A stretch of DNA of 64,000 nucleotides. Source: an uncultured Centipeda sp. (GTDB lineage Bacteria > Bacillota > Negativicutes > Selenomonadales > Selenomonadaceae). Within the stretch, counting starts at the first letter, position 1; every line of letters begins with the position of its first letter. This document shows, piece after piece, positions 43,353-52,160 of this stretch. The DNA lies in NCBI GenBank assembly GCA_905372865.1, contig CAJPQT010000007.1, positions 1 through 64,000 on the forward strand, written 5' to 3'. Below the pieces are notes generated by a model. That model saw nothing but the letters and a program-made list of their open reading frames with translations, was not told the DNA's origin and did not search any database. A program made the translations under genes and the position numbers.

Positions 43353-44036
43353 TCACTCCACATCCTTCGCATCCGCCGGCGTATGCCGCAGCAGCTTCGA
43401 GCCCGCGAACATGCTCGACACCTCTGCCTCGCCCTCCATGAACTCGGCACGGACAACGAGGTAGAAATGACCGATGGCGAACAGGATGATCGCCCACGCC
43501 ACGTAGTGGTGGACGAAGTGCGACATGAACTCATTCCCGAGGAGGTGATTCACCCATCCGAACAGGGTCCCGCCGATCGCGGACGGCTCGGTCATGTAGT
43601 ACATGGCAAAGCCGGTCAGCACCTCGACCGCCACCATCACATACAGCCCCGCGTATGCCACGCGCGCCAGAGGGTTGCGCAGGAAGGGGCGATGGGACGT
43701 GCGCAGGAAAATGTAGTGCTGCACAACCTCCCACGCATCCAGATAGTACTGCTTTTTCCAGAAATGCGGGAAGAGGCGGTCGCCCTTGCTGATGAGAAAG
43801 CCGTAGACGCGCCCGATGAAGCCCGCACAGAACGCAAACGCCGCAACGAAGTGGATATTGCGCACGAGGTTCATCAGGAGCGGCGTATTCGTCGGCTCCG
43901 AGGCGAGGATGACCACGGGCTTTGTAATCAGAAACCCCGTGATAAAGAGCACGATGATCGCCCCCACCATCAACCAGTGAAAGATGCGCAGAAAGGGGCT
44001 AAAGAGGTAGTACTCCTTGCGTTCTTCTTGTTTCAT
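43353..44036 (-). CDS. hyaC: [NiFe] hydrogenase b-type cytochrome subunit
   Basis: 227 residues with four membrane helices (about 14-37, 62-82, 125-150, 180-200). Histidines in FHW, NIHF and HFVHHYVAW are the likely haem ligands. It anchors the small and large subunits and passes electrons from hydrogen to the quinone pool. It follows hyaB by 12 bases. Confidence 0.93.
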   Translation of the reverse strand: MKQEERKEYYLFSPFLRIFHWLMVGAIIVLFITGFLITKPVVILASEPTNTPLLMNLVRNIHFVAAFAFCAGFIGRVYGFLISKGDRLFPHFWKKQYYLDAWEVVQHYIFLRTSHRPFLRNPLARVAYAGLYVMVAVEVLTGFAMYYMTEPSAIGGTLFGWVNHLLGNEFMSHFVHHYVAWAIILFAIGHFYLVVRAEFMEGEAEVSSMFAGSKLLRHTPADAKDVE

Positions 44037-44048
44037 GCGGATCGCCCC

Positions 44049-45962
44049 CTATTCGTCCACGCGCACGCCGGCGTAAGGGTCGGTCGTGACGACGCGGATC
44101 TTCTCCCCCTTCGCGTTGAAGAGGTGGGTCGAGCACGCCATGCACGGGTCGAACGAGCGCACCGCCTTCACAATCTCGAGCGGCTTATCTGCAATCTTCA
44201 CGGGCGTATCCATCATCGACATCTCGTATGCGCCGTGTCCCGCCGCATCATCGCGCGGGCAGGCGTTCCACGTCGTCGGCACAACCGCTTGATAGTTCGC
44301 CACCTTGCCGTCCTTGATGACGACCCAGTGACTGAGCGCACCGCGCGGTGCCTCGTAGAAGCCGACGCCCTTTGCCTCCTTCGGCCACGTCGAGGGATCC
44401 CACTTGTCGTTGTTCACCACGCGCGTATCGCCGCTCTTGATATTCGCGACGAGCTTGTCAAAGAAGAACTTGCTGATCTCCGCCTGCAGCTGCGCATCGA
44501 GCGCACGCGCCGCCGTGCGGCCGACCGTCGAGGGCAGCCACGCCTCGGCAGGAACGCCGAGCACCTTCGTCACCGCGTCGATCTGATCGACAATCATCTG
44601 CTCCGCCCATGTCAGCTCACCGAGCAGCCCCTGCTTTGCCTTCGTGTAGAGCACGATATAGCGCGCGAGCGGACCGACCTCGCAGAGCTTGCCGCGCCAT
44701 TTCGGCGTCTTGAGCCACGAGTATTTGCCCTGCTCGTTCAGCGCCTTCCAGTCGGTCTTCGTGCCCTCCTTCGGCTCCGTGTAGTGCGGCTTTGTCTCGC
44801 CGTCCCACGGATGCAACGCCTTGTCGTCGCCGCCCGCATACTCGTACCATGAGTGCGCAACGCTCTCGCCGATAACCTCTGGATCGGAGACATCTTCCAT
44901 CTTGAAGTCATAGACCTTCGCCTGCATCACACCGCCCGCAAAGTTCTCGACAACGCCGTTGCAGCGTACGAGCAGCTTGCTGAAGAAATCGCCGTTCGTC
45001 GCGCCCGAGAACGGCTCCTCGGGGAACATACCGAAGCCGAGCACGCGCTCCTTGGCGAGGCCGCCGCCCGAGACATAGCCCTTCTGCACATAGAGATGTC
45101 CGATGGCGAGCACGTCCGGCAGGTAGTAGTCGTTCATCATGTGCCGCGCGGACTGGATCGAGCGATCCACAATCGCGAGGCGTGCCGTGTTGATCGGCGC
45201 GTTGCCGTCCTCCATCGAGATGGAGCAGGGCATGCCGCCGAGCACATAGTGTGGGTGCGGATTCTTGCCGCCGAAGACGACGTGCGGCACGACGAGGTCG
45301 CGCTGCTTGTCCAGCATCTCAAGGTAATGGGAGATCGCCATCAGATGCACCTCGGGCGGCAGCATCTGATAGTCGGGGTGATCCCACCACTGCGCGGAGA
45401 AAATGCCGAGCTGACCGCTCTCCACGATCTTCTGCACCTTCGCCTTGATCGCCGCATAGTACTCGGGATTCGATACGGGTACGTCATGCGGGTATGCCTC
45501 TGTCTCGAGCCCCGCAGGGCCGCGGAAGGGGAGACGATAGGCCCTGAGCACCGTATTCTGGAGTTCCGCCGTCGCCGCAGGATCCGCCTTGAGCGCCTCG
45601 AGTGGGCTGACCCAGTCGAGAGCGTGCAGATGATAGAAATGGATGATATGATCCTGGTGTCCGAGACACGCCGCGATGATGTTGCGGATGTAGTGCGCAT
45701 TCTTCGGGATCGTGATGCCGAACGCATCCTCCACGGCACGCAGGCAGCCGAGCGCATGGGACGACGTGCAGACGCCGCAGATGCGCTGGATGTATGCCCA
45801 TGCATCACGCGGGTCGCGATCGTTCATGACGAGCTCGAGGCCGCGCCATGCTGTACCGGAGGAGATGGCATCCGTGACCTTGCCCGTCGCCTCATCCACC
45901 TGGATCTCGACGCGCAGATGTCCCTCAATGCGCGTAATCGGGTCGACAACAACGTGTTTCAT
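44049..45962 (-). CDS. hyaB: [NiFe] hydrogenase large subunit
   Basis: 637 residues carrying the nickel-iron active site. Ligands are Cys62 and Cys65 in RICGVCTSSH, and Cys607 and Cys610 in DPCMACSTH. After His613 a 24-residue extension remains, to be removed by the maturation protease. It pairs with HyaA on the outer face of the membrane, and its start overlaps the hyaA stop by four bases. It belongs to the membrane-bound, uptake-type group (inferred from the cytochrome b partner). Confidence 0.96.
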   Translation of the reverse strand: MKHVVVDPITRIEGHLRVEIQVDEATGKVTDAISSGTAWRGLELVMNDRDPRDAWAYIQRICGVCTSSHALGCLRAVEDAFGITIPKNAHYIRNIIAACLGHQDHIIHFYHLHALDWVSPLEALKADPAATAELQNTVLRAYRLPFRGPAGLETEAYPHDVPVSNPEYYAAIKAKVQKIVESGQLGIFSAQWWDHPDYQMLPPEVHLMAISHYLEMLDKQRDLVVPHVVFGGKNPHPHYVLGGMPCSISMEDGNAPINTARLAIVDRSIQSARHMMNDYYLPDVLAIGHLYVQKGYVSGGGLAKERVLGFGMFPEEPFSGATNGDFFSKLLVRCNGVVENFAGGVMQAKVYDFKMEDVSDPEVIGESVAHSWYEYAGGDDKALHPWDGETKPHYTEPKEGTKTDWKALNEQGKYSWLKTPKWRGKLCEVGPLARYIVLYTKAKQGLLGELTWAEQMIVDQIDAVTKVLGVPAEAWLPSTVGRTAARALDAQLQAEISKFFFDKLVANIKSGDTRVVNNDKWDPSTWPKEAKGVGFYEAPRGALSHWVVIKDGKVANYQAVVPTTWNACPRDDAAGHGAYEMSMMDTPVKIADKPLEIVKAVRSFDPCMACSTHLFNAKGEKIRVVTTDPYAGVRVDE

Positions 45963-47047
45963 TCATGCACCTGCTTTCCCTCGTTTTCGAGCTGCTTCTC
46001 GTGGCATTTCTTCTGCACAAGGCTCGCGCCCGCGTGTGCCGCTACGCCGACCGCCGTTGCCACGGCAAGCCCCGCACCGACCATATCCACGTCGATGCCG
46101 TCATACTCGGGCAGACGTTTCGAGAAGGGTGCATCGTCCCAGAAATTCGCATTGCTGCACCCGATGCAGGGTGCCCCCGACTGGATCGGGTACGACATCC
46201 CCTGATACCAGCGCAGATTGCCGCAGGAGTTGTAGGTCTCAGGTCCTCTGCACCCGAGGTGGTAGAGGCACCAGCCCGCCTTTGCACCCGCATCGTCGAA
46301 GCGGTCGGCAAACATCCCCGCATCGAAGAAGGGACGGCGGTAGCAGGTGTCGTGGATGCGGTTGCCGTAGAACTGGCGCGGCCGCCCCTCTCCATCGAGC
46401 GGAGGCAGGGTGCCGAAGAGCGCAACGTGCATGACGACGCCCGTCATGACCTCGGGGATCGGCGGGCAGCCGGGCACGGCGATGTAGGGCTTGGAACCAA
46501 TGAACGAGCGAATGCCCGTGGACTCCGTCGGATTCGGCGCAGCCGCCTGGATGCCGCCCGCCGTCGCACACGTGCCATAGGCGATGACCGCCTTTGCCCC
46601 CTCGGCGACACGCCTCAGCGTATGCGAGAAGGGATGTCCGCCCGACATACAGGTGTACTCATGCGCCCCCGAGGCGACCGCGCCCTCGACCGCGAGGATG
46701 TACTCCCCGTGGTACTTTTTGATCGTGGTCTCGAGGTGCTCCTCGAACGGCTCGCCGCAGCCCGCACTCAGGACATGGCTGTACTCAAGCGCGATGCTGT
46801 TCAGTACGAGATCGGATGCAAGCGGCGCACCCGAGCGGATGAAGGACTCATCGCAGCCCGTGCACTCGTGCCCATGCAGCCAGATCACGACCGGCAGCGG
46901 CTTCGTCTCCGCCGCCTCGACAACCTTCGTCATCATGTCCGTGCTCAGCCCCATCAGGGACGTGAGCGTCACACAGCCCTTCAAAAAGCTGCGGCGGCTC
47001 ATGCCCTTTGCGAGATAGGCCTCCCACAAGCTCTCCCTCTTACTCAC
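45959..47047 (-). CDS. hyaA: [NiFe] hydrogenase small subunit, Tat-exported
   Basis: 362 residues. The twin-arginine signal is SRRSFLK (17-23). Cys62 and Cys65 in ECTGC start the proximal iron-sulfur ligands; further Cys residues follow (CPPIPE, CSNANFW). A membrane helix near the C-terminus (about 325-348) anchors it. The start is GTG 47047, with AGGAGG seven bases before. An ATG two bases upstream of the GTG is followed at once by a stop. It is the first gene of the operon. Confidence 0.94.
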   Translation of the reverse strand: MSKRESLWEAYLAKGMSRRSFLKGCVTLTSLMGLSTDMMTKVVEAAETKPLPVVIWLHGHECTGCDESFIRSGAPLASDLVLNSIALEYSHVLSAGCGEPFEEHLETTIKKYHGEYILAVEGAVASGAHEYTCMSGGHPFSHTLRRVAEGAKAVIAYGTCATAGGIQAAAPNPTESTGIRSFIGSKPYIAVPGCPPIPEVMTGVVMHVALFGTLPPLDGEGRPRQFYGNRIHDTCYRRPFFDAGMFADRFDDAGAKAGWCLYHLGCRGPETYNSCGNLRWYQGMSYPIQSGAPCIGCSNANFWDDAPFSKRLPEYDGIDVDMVGAGLAVATAVGVAAHAGASLVQKKCHEKQLENEGKQVHE

Positions 47048-47118
47048 ATGAATCCTCCTAACCAATACACAAGACACAAGTGCCCCTGCAGGCACCTGGA
47101 TGAGAACCAGCCCCATTC

Positions 47119-47124
47119 ATTATA
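47119..47124 (-). promoter_or_regulatory. -10 element of a hydrogenase operon promoter
   Basis: TATAAT on the minus strand, 72 bases before hyaA. No clear -35 is seen, so an activator may be needed. The 80 bases upstream are very AT-rich. Confidence 0.4.
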
Positions 47125-47210
47125 AAAGCTTTAATAATTATATTCCCTTTTGAAGAAAAAAGGAATACTATTTTTCGATATATGTTGCTAAATCCCCCGA
47201 TACGAAAAAA

Positions 47211-47260
47211 CAATAGAAAAGAGGTTGTTTCCCGTACCCAAAGGCACGACAAACAACCTC
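47211..47260 (-). terminator. Terminator of the candidate structured RNA upstream of hyaA
   Basis: GAGGTTGTTT (47260-47251 on the minus strand) pairs with AAACAACCTC (47230-47221), followed by TTTTCTATTG. Confidence 0.8.
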
Positions 47261-47533
47261 CCGAATCAGGCAAACGTCCCCGATGTTTTGTGCACAAAAA
47301 CACCACACGTCGCCTGTCTGCGGCTATTCTGTCGTTTCCTTTTCAAGGAGAAGCGCACTTCCATCGGGAAACTCCGCTTCGAAAGGGGAGGCACGGACAT
47401 TTCTGCACGCACCCTGTGCGCGTCTTGGAGCTTTCCTCTCCGCAGCGCAGGCGCAATATCATAGGCACACTCCCCTTAGATATTTTTGCTCGGAAACGGG
47501 GAGAGGGCTCATTCTCTCCCTTTGTTTAGTTGT
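47216..47533 (-). ncRNA. Candidate structured non-coding RNA of about 318 nt
   Basis: A full promoter (47568-47540) and terminator (47260-47211) frame this stretch, which holds no convincing gene. The minus-strand RNA shows many local hairpins: GGGAGAG/CTCTCCC at the start, AGGGGAG/CTCCCCT enclosing further stems, GGAG/CTCC around AGGAAA, GAAG/CTTC and TTTTGTGCACAAAA. It contains GAGGAAAG, as in RNase P RNA, but not that RNA's 3' consensus, and no tmRNA tag. Short frames of 17 and 39 codons overlap by ATGA near its 5' end and are a weaker alternative. It may be an independent RNA or an attenuating leader for hyaA. Confidence 0.5.
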
Positions 47534-47539
47534 TCGTTA

Positions 47540-47568
47540 ATTCTAGCAGGATTCGTGATAAACGTCAA
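47540..47568 (-). promoter_or_regulatory. Promoter of the candidate structured RNA
   Basis: TTGACG (47568-47563), a 17-base spacer and TAGAAT (47545-47540) on the minus strand, in an AT-rich setting. Confidence 0.7.
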
Positions 47569-47612
47569 TATACGACATTTATTTTCACAATAACAATTCA
47601 TTATTTGATATA

Positions 47613-47975
47613 TTATGGTCGTTTTGTCAACAAAAAGTCCAGTATTTTCTGCTGAATCCAACTGCTCGCAACAGGGCTTGTTTCCCCTGACCAGCCGCCC
47701 TCGTATACGGGCATGTAATACCACTGTCCCCCATCAATATAATACTGGTAGTTTGTGGCTTCTTTTTTTCGACTGCTTTTCTCTACACTGATTACAAGGG
47801 CTAAACAGTTATTTGCATCCAGCCATTGAATTGATTGGTCCTGAACATAGACATCCCCGGCCTCATTTCCTGCTACCCAGTAGTCTGCTGCCTCAACACG
47901 ATCAACAACAAGAAGATGGTTTCCTAAAAAAACAGCAAGTCCCAAAAAAACCGATACGATTACCTTTTGAAGCAT
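47613..47975 (-). CDS. Small secreted protein, unknown function
   Basis: 120 residues with a signal peptide (about 1-30, ending VEAA before DYW). The mature part is rich in aromatic residues (NYQYYIDGGQWYYMPVYEGGW). Base composition is more AT-rich than its neighbours, which may point to transfer. AGGAGG precedes ATG 47975. It lies just upstream of the structured-RNA promoter. No family is recognised; a periplasmic or surface role is likely. Confidence 0.65.
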   Translation of the reverse strand: MLQKVIVSVFLGLAVFLGNHLLVVDRVEAADYWVAGNEAGDVYVQDQSIQWLDANNCLALVISVEKSSRKKEATNYQYYIDGGQWYYMPVYEGGWSGETSPVASSWIQQKILDFLLTKRP

Positions 47976-48007
47976 AATGAATACCTCCTATTCGTCATTC
48001 CAATTTT

Positions 48008-48778
48008 TTACTTCAACTTCAGCTTCTTCGCCGCCATCTTCACGGCATCACGCTCCTTCGCCGCCATCGTATTCGGATGGATCTCGGCGGCGTGTCCGTC
48101 GCGGTCACCGTCCGTGAGAACGGCATTCTCGCGATCATAGGCGATGATCTCATAGGTGCGGATCGTGTTCTCCTTGACGTTCAGCACGCGGCGCTGGAGG
48201 GTGTAGCCCAGTGTCTCGTAGGCCTCGTCGTGCATCGCACGCACGAACTGATCCCGCCCGAGATCGTTGTAGAGGATGAGCTGCCAGTAGGAAATGGAGC
48301 CGTCCTCGTTCCGCGTCATCCGCGCACGGTCGAAGAACCATCCGCGCCGCTCATCGCCCTCAATGAATACCCAGTCGCCGTCCTTCAGCGTCACGGGCGC
48401 GATCGCGGTCAGCTCGGCATAGACAGATGTCGTATGTGCCGGCTCATCGGCAGAGATCGGTGCATCCGTCCCGTATCCATATCCGATTTTCTCGGCGGAG
48501 GGTTCCTTCCCGTCAGCGGAGGCTGTTTCTTCCTTTGCTTTTTCTGCGGCCGCAGACGCGCTCTCCGCACGCGCGTCAAGAGCGGCATCCCCGAGCTCAT
48601 CCATCTCCTCATTGAGCGCATGCTCTTCCTCGGGCACCTTCTTCTGCGCGGCAGAGGCGGCGGCATCCTGCCCCTCCTCCGCCGTCATGACGGTGTGGAT
48701 ATCGGGCTTCTCTGCCGCGGCCCACCCCGCAGGGAGGAGGAAAAATCCTGCGGCAAGCAGGCAACTTACAGATTTCAT
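48008..48778 (-). CDS. Secreted protein with a surface-adhesin-like C-terminal domain
   Basis: 256 residues. Signal peptide (about 1-22, ending AAA before EKP), a long charged Ala/Glu-rich segment (about 28-95, probably helical), then a C-terminal domain (about 115-225) with DGDWVFIEGDERRGWFFDRARMTR and RRVLNVKENTIRTYEIIAYD. That order resembles small surface-adhesin (CpaE-like) domains common in Selenomonas; this is recalled similarity, not a search. The start is ATG 48778 with AAGGAGAG; a GTG one codon earlier is too close to the site. Confidence 0.6.
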   Translation of the reverse strand: MKSVSCLLAAGFFLLPAGWAAAEKPDIHTVMTAEEGQDAAASAAQKKVPEEEHALNEEMDELGDAALDARAESASAAAEKAKEETASADGKEPSAEKIGYGYGTDAPISADEPAHTTSVYAELTAIAPVTLKDGDWVFIEGDERRGWFFDRARMTRNEDGSISYWQLILYNDLGRDQFVRAMHDEAYETLGYTLQRRVLNVKENTIRTYEIIAYDRENAVLTDGDRDGHAAEIHPNTMAAKERDAVKMAAKKLKLK

Positions 48779-48790
48779 CACAAACTCTCC

Positions 48791-49699
48791 TTACAAATAC
48801 GCAGCGGGGTTGACGGGCTGGCCGCCCACGCGCACCTCGTAGTGCAGATGGGGCCCCGTAGAGCGCCCCGTCGAGCCGACATAGGCGATCACCTGCCCGC
48901 GCCGCACCTGCTGTCCGACTGTGACCGCAACGGCGGAGGCGTGCCCGTAGCGCGTTACGACGCCGCTGCCATGGTCAATGTCGACCATGTTGCCGTACCC
49001 GCCGTTCCATCCCGCCGCAGTCACAACGCCGTCGGCGGCCGCAACGATGGGTGTGCCCATCTCGGCGGCGATATCAATGCCCTGATGGAACTCCGTTCCC
49101 CCAAACCGCAGCCCGTAGGGCGAGCTGACGTAGCCCTGCGTTGGCCAGATGGAGGGGGTCGTATGCGATGCATCGTCCGAGATGAAACCGACCGCACCAG
49201 GGAAGCTCGCACGCATCCCCTCCGCGAGGAGATCCAGCGAGGAGCGACGTGCGGCGAGGCGTTCCTCGATCATCGCAAGCGCCTCGCCAAGCTCTGCGGT
49301 TGTGAGCTCATGTGGTGCGCCGCCCGTGGGTACGGGCGTCCCCTCCTCCACCGCCGTATCCTCCGTCGCCGGCGGTGCACCGACGAGTGCCCGCAGCCCG
49401 TCCTCGGAGCGGTGCAGGCGATCGAGATCCTCTTGGAGAGCCGCCGCCTTTTTCGAGACCTGCAGGATCTGCTCCTGCTGGATGCGATTCGCCTCGCGCA
49501 GCTGCTCCCGCTCGGAGGCGTGCATGCGTCCACTCATCAGGGTGTAGACGGAGAGCACAGAGGCCGCTATGAGGACGGCGACCGCGGCCCCCGCGCCGAC
49601 GGCAAGGATGCGCAGAGAGCGCAGGGACAGGCGCACCGTGCGCGTCACATCTTCCTCGCTGTCGATGAATTGAATTTTATAGCGTTTTTCTTCGTTCAA
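48791..49699 (-). CDS. M23-family peptidase (LytM domain), membrane-anchored
   Basis: 302 residues. One membrane helix (about 31-53), a coiled coil (about 62-97), a linker, then an M23 domain (about 195-302) with HQGIDIA and HLHYEV, the zinc ligands of active members. It probably cuts or remodels peptidoglycan crosslinks outside the inner membrane. The start is TTG 49699, with AGGAG six bases before it. It is 12 bases upstream of the adhesin-like gene and probably cotranscribed. Confidence 0.88.
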   Translation of the reverse strand: MNEEKRYKIQFIDSEEDVTRTVRLSLRSLRILAVGAGAAVAVLIAASVLSVYTLMSGRMHASEREQLREANRIQQEQILQVSKKAAALQEDLDRLHRSEDGLRALVGAPPATEDTAVEEGTPVPTGGAPHELTTAELGEALAMIEERLAARRSSLDLLAEGMRASFPGAVGFISDDASHTTPSIWPTQGYVSSPYGLRFGGTEFHQGIDIAAEMGTPIVAAADGVVTAAGWNGGYGNMVDIDHGSGVVTRYGHASAVAVTVGQQVRRGQVIAYVGSTGRSTGPHLHYEVRVGGQPVNPAAYL

Positions 49700-49765
49700 G
49701 CTGTTCTCCTATGCTATGATGCGGTCAGGTCCGTTTCCTTCGCCCTATCCTAGCCGAACAAAATG

Positions 49766-49793
49766 AAAACCTGCTGAGTTTCAGCAGGTTTTT
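49766..49793 (-). terminator. Terminator of the parA-parB-DUF4446 unit
   Basis: AACCTGCTGA (49768-49777) pairs with TCAGCAGGTT (49781-49790) around a 3-base loop. It lies 14 bases past the DUF4446 stop and has A/T runs on both sides. Confidence 0.75.
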
Positions 49794-49803
49794 CCTTGTG
49801 CTT

Positions 49804-50325
49804 TCAGTACTTGATCGGCAGCGGCTGTGCCATTGCCTCACGCAGGACACCCTTTTCCTCATCGGTGAGAGCGTACTCCGATGAGCCGCCCTTGATCGGC
49901 TTGATGTAGCTGCGCGAATCCGCACGTGCGAAGATGCTTGAGAAGATCACGCCGTCGTTGTCCGCATCGAGCATGGCGACGGCATAGCTGAGGTCGCCGC
50001 CCATATCCTCGAATGCACGGAAGCGCACCATCGCGGTGCGAACGAGTGTCTTGCGGAGAAATTGACGGATGAGTTCGTTTTCCTCGAGGATACGTGCATT
50101 CGTTGCGGCGACTTTCTCCACGGCACTGATATGCTGGAGCAGCATGCCCTCCAGATCATCGGACTGCGAGCCGCGCATCATCTCGCGGTAGCGTGTACGC
50201 ATGCTCGAGAGGCGCACCATCGTATAGACGACGAGGATGAGCAGTATGAGAATCAGCAGCATAGAGGTCAGCAAAAGTACCGTTGCATGCGATGCTATAT
50301 AGTTGACGAGATTGTTCAAAAACAA
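49804..50325 (-). CDS. DUF4446 family membrane protein
   Basis: 173 residues. One N-terminal membrane helix (about 15-37), then a soluble domain with FRAFEDMGGDLSYAVAMLDADNDGVIFSSI, the hallmark of DUF4446. This family is often encoded next to parA and parB in Firmicutes, as here, but its function is unknown. The start appears to be TTG 50325 with AGGGAAG upstream; no better start codon exists near the membrane helix. Confidence 0.8.
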   Translation of the reverse strand: MFLNNLVNYIASHATVLLLTSMLLILILLILVVYTMVRLSSMRTRYREMMRGSQSDDLEGMLLQHISAVEKVAATNARILEENELIRQFLRKTLVRTAMVRFRAFEDMGGDLSYAVAMLDADNDGVIFSSIFARADSRSYIKPIKGGSSEYALTDEEKGVLREAMAQPLPIKY

Positions 50326-50361
50326 TGCTTTCTTCCCTTCTTCCCTACATTTCTTGGACCA

Positions 50362-51375
50362 TCACACCGTGAAGCTCTGCGTGGAGATCGCGCGCAGCGC
50401 TGCCCGTTTGTCCTCTTTCCCCACACCCTCGGTCTCTGTGAGCAGGCTCAGGAGGCGTTCGAGATCGTCCATCGAGAAATAGCTGATCTCAAGCCTTCCC
50501 TTGCCCTTTTCACGGCCTTCCTGAATCCGCACCTTGGTCCCAAGGCTGCGTGTCAGACGCTCCTCCGCATCGCGAACGAAAATGTCGGGGGCGGGCTTTT
50601 TCGCGGGCTGTGCAGATCGTTTGAGGGCGTTCGGATCTTTGGCGAGGCGCTTGACGAGGGCCTCTGCGCCGCGTGCGGAGAGCTCGTGCTCCTGGATGTA
50701 CTCTGCCGCCTCGCGCTGAAGCGCCGCACTCTCAAGGGCGAGGAGGGGGCGTACCTGGCCCATGGTGAGAACCCCATTCGCGATGAATGCCTGGACCTCC
50801 TCCGCGAGGCGCAGGAGACGGACACTGTTCGCGATCGCCGAGCGGCTGCGTGCCACACGGCGGGCAAGCTCCTCCTGTGAGAGGCGGAACTCTGTGAGGA
50901 GTCGCTGATAGGCATGTGCCTCCTCGATGGGATTCAGATCCTCGCGCTGGATGTTCTCAATGAGTGCCATCTCCGCGAGCTCCGCATCCGTCGCCGTGCG
51001 AAAGACGACAGGGACGGTGGTGAGCCCTGCGAGGCGTGCTGCACGCAGGCGGCGCTCACCCGCGATGAGCTCGTATTTCCCGCCGCCGATGTCGCGCACG
51101 GAGAGGGGCTGGAGGATGCCATGCCGCGCGATGGACTCGCGCAGCTCCTCGAGCGCCGCCTCGTCGAACTCACGGCGCGGCTGAAAGCGGTTCGGCCGAA
51201 TGGCCTCTACGGGCAGCGCGGCAGGCGTGCCTGCCTGTGCCGTGGGGGCCGCTGTTTCTGTCGGTGCCGCGGGAGCGGGGGGCTCTGTGGGTTTTGCCGC
51301 ACCCGCAAGGGCGTTTTTCCCCAGCCCGAGCGCACCAAGCCCGCGTCCAAGGCCGCCTGTCTTAGCCTTCTTCAC
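50362..51375 (-). CDS. parB: Chromosome-partitioning protein ParB
   Basis: 337 residues. An Ala/Pro-rich N-terminal region, then a CTP-binding domain (AGERRLRAARLAG), a helix-turn-helix (LSQEELARRVARSRSAIANSVRLL) and a dimerisation C-terminus. It loads on parS and spreads; exact parS sites are at 53234-53249 and inside the Lon gene. It overlaps the end of parA by 14 bases. Confidence 0.96.
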   Translation of the reverse strand: MKKAKTGGLGRGLGALGLGKNALAGAAKPTEPPAPAAPTETAAPTAQAGTPAALPVEAIRPNRFQPRREFDEAALEELRESIARHGILQPLSVRDIGGGKYELIAGERRLRAARLAGLTTVPVVFRTATDAELAEMALIENIQREDLNPIEEAHAYQRLLTEFRLSQEELARRVARSRSAIANSVRLLRLAEEVQAFIANGVLTMGQVRPLLALESAALQREAAEYIQEHELSARGAEALVKRLAKDPNALKRSAQPAKKPAPDIFVRDAEERLTRSLGTKVRIQEGREKGKGRLEISYFSMDDLERLLSLLTETEGVGKEDKRAALRAISTQSFTV

Positions 51376-52126
51376 GCTTCATAACCTCCCTTGCCAGTGC
51401 GATATAGCTCTCCGCACCACGTGATGTGATGTCGTAGGACGTGATGGGGTGTCCGAACGACGGTGCCTCCGAGAGGCGCACGTTGCGCGGGATCAGCGTC
51501 TCGTAGAGGGATGCGCCGAAGACGTTTTTCACCTCGTCGACGACCTGCGCCGCAATCCGTGTCCGCCCGTCGTACATCGTCATGACAACCCCCTGCACGC
51601 CGAGGGCGGGGTTCACGCTCTCCTGTACGAGGCCAATGGTGTTCATCAGCTGTGCCACTCCCTCGAGGGCATAGAACTCACACTGGATCGGGATGAGGAC
51701 GGCGTGCGCCGCCGCGAGTGCATTCAGCGTGAGGAAGCCGAGGGACGGCGGGCAGTCGATAAAGATGTAATCATAGTCATGCGCGACCTCCGCCAGGGCA
51801 TCCCGCAGGCGTGTCTCACGCCGCTCGAGCTCCGCAAGTTCCACCTCCGCGCCCGCAAGCTCAACGTTCGCCGGCAGGACATCCACGCGGTAGTCCGAGT
51901 GAACAATCGACTCCCGCAGGCTGCGCCCCTCGATGAGGACGCGATAGGTGGTCGACATGAGCATCGTCTTGTCGATACCAAAACCGCTCGTCGCATTCCC
52001 CTGCGGGTCGATGTCGACGAGCAGGACACGTCGTTTGGCGCGTGCGACGGCAGCGGCGAGGTTCACCGCCGTCGTCGTTTTGCCGACGCCGCCCTTCTGG
52101 CTGGCAATCGCAATGATCTTTGCCAC
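51362..52126 (-). CDS. parA: Chromosome-partitioning ATPase ParA (Soj)
   Basis: 254-residue deviant Walker ATPase with SQKGGVGKTT at 9-18. It binds DNA in the ATP form, and ParB stimulates its hydrolysis, moving the origin region. The length is that of the chromosomal Soj type, without the N-terminal helix-turn-helix of plasmid ParA proteins. It lies 34 bases downstream of pfkA. Confidence 0.96.
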   Translation of the reverse strand: MAKIIAIASQKGGVGKTTTAVNLAAAVARAKRRVLLVDIDPQGNATSGFGIDKTMLMSTTYRVLIEGRSLRESIVHSDYRVDVLPANVELAGAEVELAELERRETRLRDALAEVAHDYDYIFIDCPPSLGFLTLNALAAAHAVLIPIQCEFYALEGVAQLMNTIGLVQESVNPALGVQGVVMTMYDGRTRIAAQVVDEVKNVFGASLYETLIPRNVRLSEAPSFGHPITSYDITSRGAESYIALAREVMKREEG

Positions 52127-52160
52127 GGGATCATCCTTTCTGCGGAAGTGTGGAAATGTT

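Noticed and set aside
47216..47533. RNase P RNA or tmRNA
   Set aside because: GAGGAAAG occurs, but the RNase P 3' consensus (ACAGAACCCGGC or similar) does not. There is no alanine-like acceptor or ALAA tag sequence.
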